Below, piece after piece: positions 63,981 through 64,000 of a stretch of DNA of 64,000 nucleotides. The notes beneath the pieces are model-generated. The model made no database searches. It had not been told where the DNA came from and worked only from the letters and a program-made list of their open reading frames with translations. The stretch is from Rugosimonospora africana. GTDB taxonomy: Bacteria; Actinomycetota; Actinomycetes; Mycobacteriales; Micromonosporaceae. Where the stretch lies: contig NZ_BONZ01000077.1 in assembly GCF_016862975.1 (NCBI RefSeq), forward strand, positions 1 to 64,000, written 5' to 3'. The position numbers and the translations under genes were made by a program. How positions within the stretch are numbered: position 1 is the stretch's first letter; each line of letters starts with the position of its first letter.

Positions 63981-64000
63981 ATGTCCAACAAGCAACCGAC
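63981..64000 (+). CDS. Start of a gene cut by the window end
   Basis: ATG 63981 (MSNKQP...) is preceded by GGAAGGTGAGG. The first residues resemble those after ATG 62656 of the preceding beta-helix gene (MSNAQGR), hinting at a tandem relative. Only six codons are visible. Confidence 0.5.

Overview
The window is high-GC DNA with frequent GTG starts, stop-start overlaps inside operons, large LuxR (LAL) regulators, CBM2/S53-type secreted enzymes and an AICE-like (actinomycete integrative element) Rep/Xis/Int block beside a tRNA-Pro gene. Together these indicate a filamentous actinomycete chromosome. Micromonosporaceae is my best guess from gene style, but it is an inference.

Layout. 0-0.7 kb: tail of an unknown gene and a PH-fold protein. 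1.0-6.6 kb: a lipoprotein / peptidoglycan-binding adaptor / ABC ATPase / FtsX permease operon, divergent from an OmpR-type response regulator and histidine kinase. 6.6-8.3 kb: decayed NmrA-like and glycogen-debranching genes. 8.5-10.8 kb: a LuxR regulator without its ATPase domain. 10.8-13.5 kb: an NRAMP transporter, a small membrane protein and oxalate decarboxylase. 13.7-20 kb: a beta-trefoil remnant, then two coupled secreted proteins (S53 sedolisin and a large PA-domain protein). 20.2-23.2 kb: an intact LAL regulator. 23.3-25 kb: IS110 debris and small unknown genes.

25-32.8 kb: a degraded integrative element. It holds two paralogous unknown genes, a 5'-truncated XRE/TPR regulator, a DUF2637 gene with an internal amber stop, a RepSA-type initiator, an excisionase, and a tyrosine integrase that carries a LacI-type helix-turn-helix segment. 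It ends beside tRNA-Pro(GGG). No FtsK-type transfer gene is visible.

32.9-35.6 kb: SDR/TetR and TetR/SnoaL divergent pairs with clear operator repeats. 35.6-41.2 kb: a second lipoprotein-adaptor-ABC-permease operon, paralogous to the first but co-transcribed with a NarL-type two-component system. 41.7-50.4 kb: a CBM2 metallopeptidase, an MBL/DHFR-like pair with a divergent HxlR regulator, a DUF4352 lipoprotein, gene debris, a methyltransferase, a quinone oxidoreductase, IS5 debris, and a TetR/membrane-protein pair. 50.4-53.2 kb: trpB-trpA-gntR under a strong inverted-repeat operator. 53.2-60.5 kb: a DosS/DosR-like hypoxia-type island (GAF-GAF kinase, NarL regulator, PNPOx protein, two Acg-type nitroreductases) with DosR-box-like palindromes. 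60.6-64 kb: an APH-family kinase, a secreted cysteine-containing protein behind two palindromes, a 44-bp perfect palindrome, a secreted beta-helix protein and the start of another gene.

The most unusual items are the twin efflux-like cassettes with a repeated Cys-Arg-Ala-x-Gly...Pro-Asp-Pro lipoprotein motif, the LacI-HTH-containing integrase, the rearrangement junction in the integrative element, and the palindromes at 61.7 and 62.4 kb.
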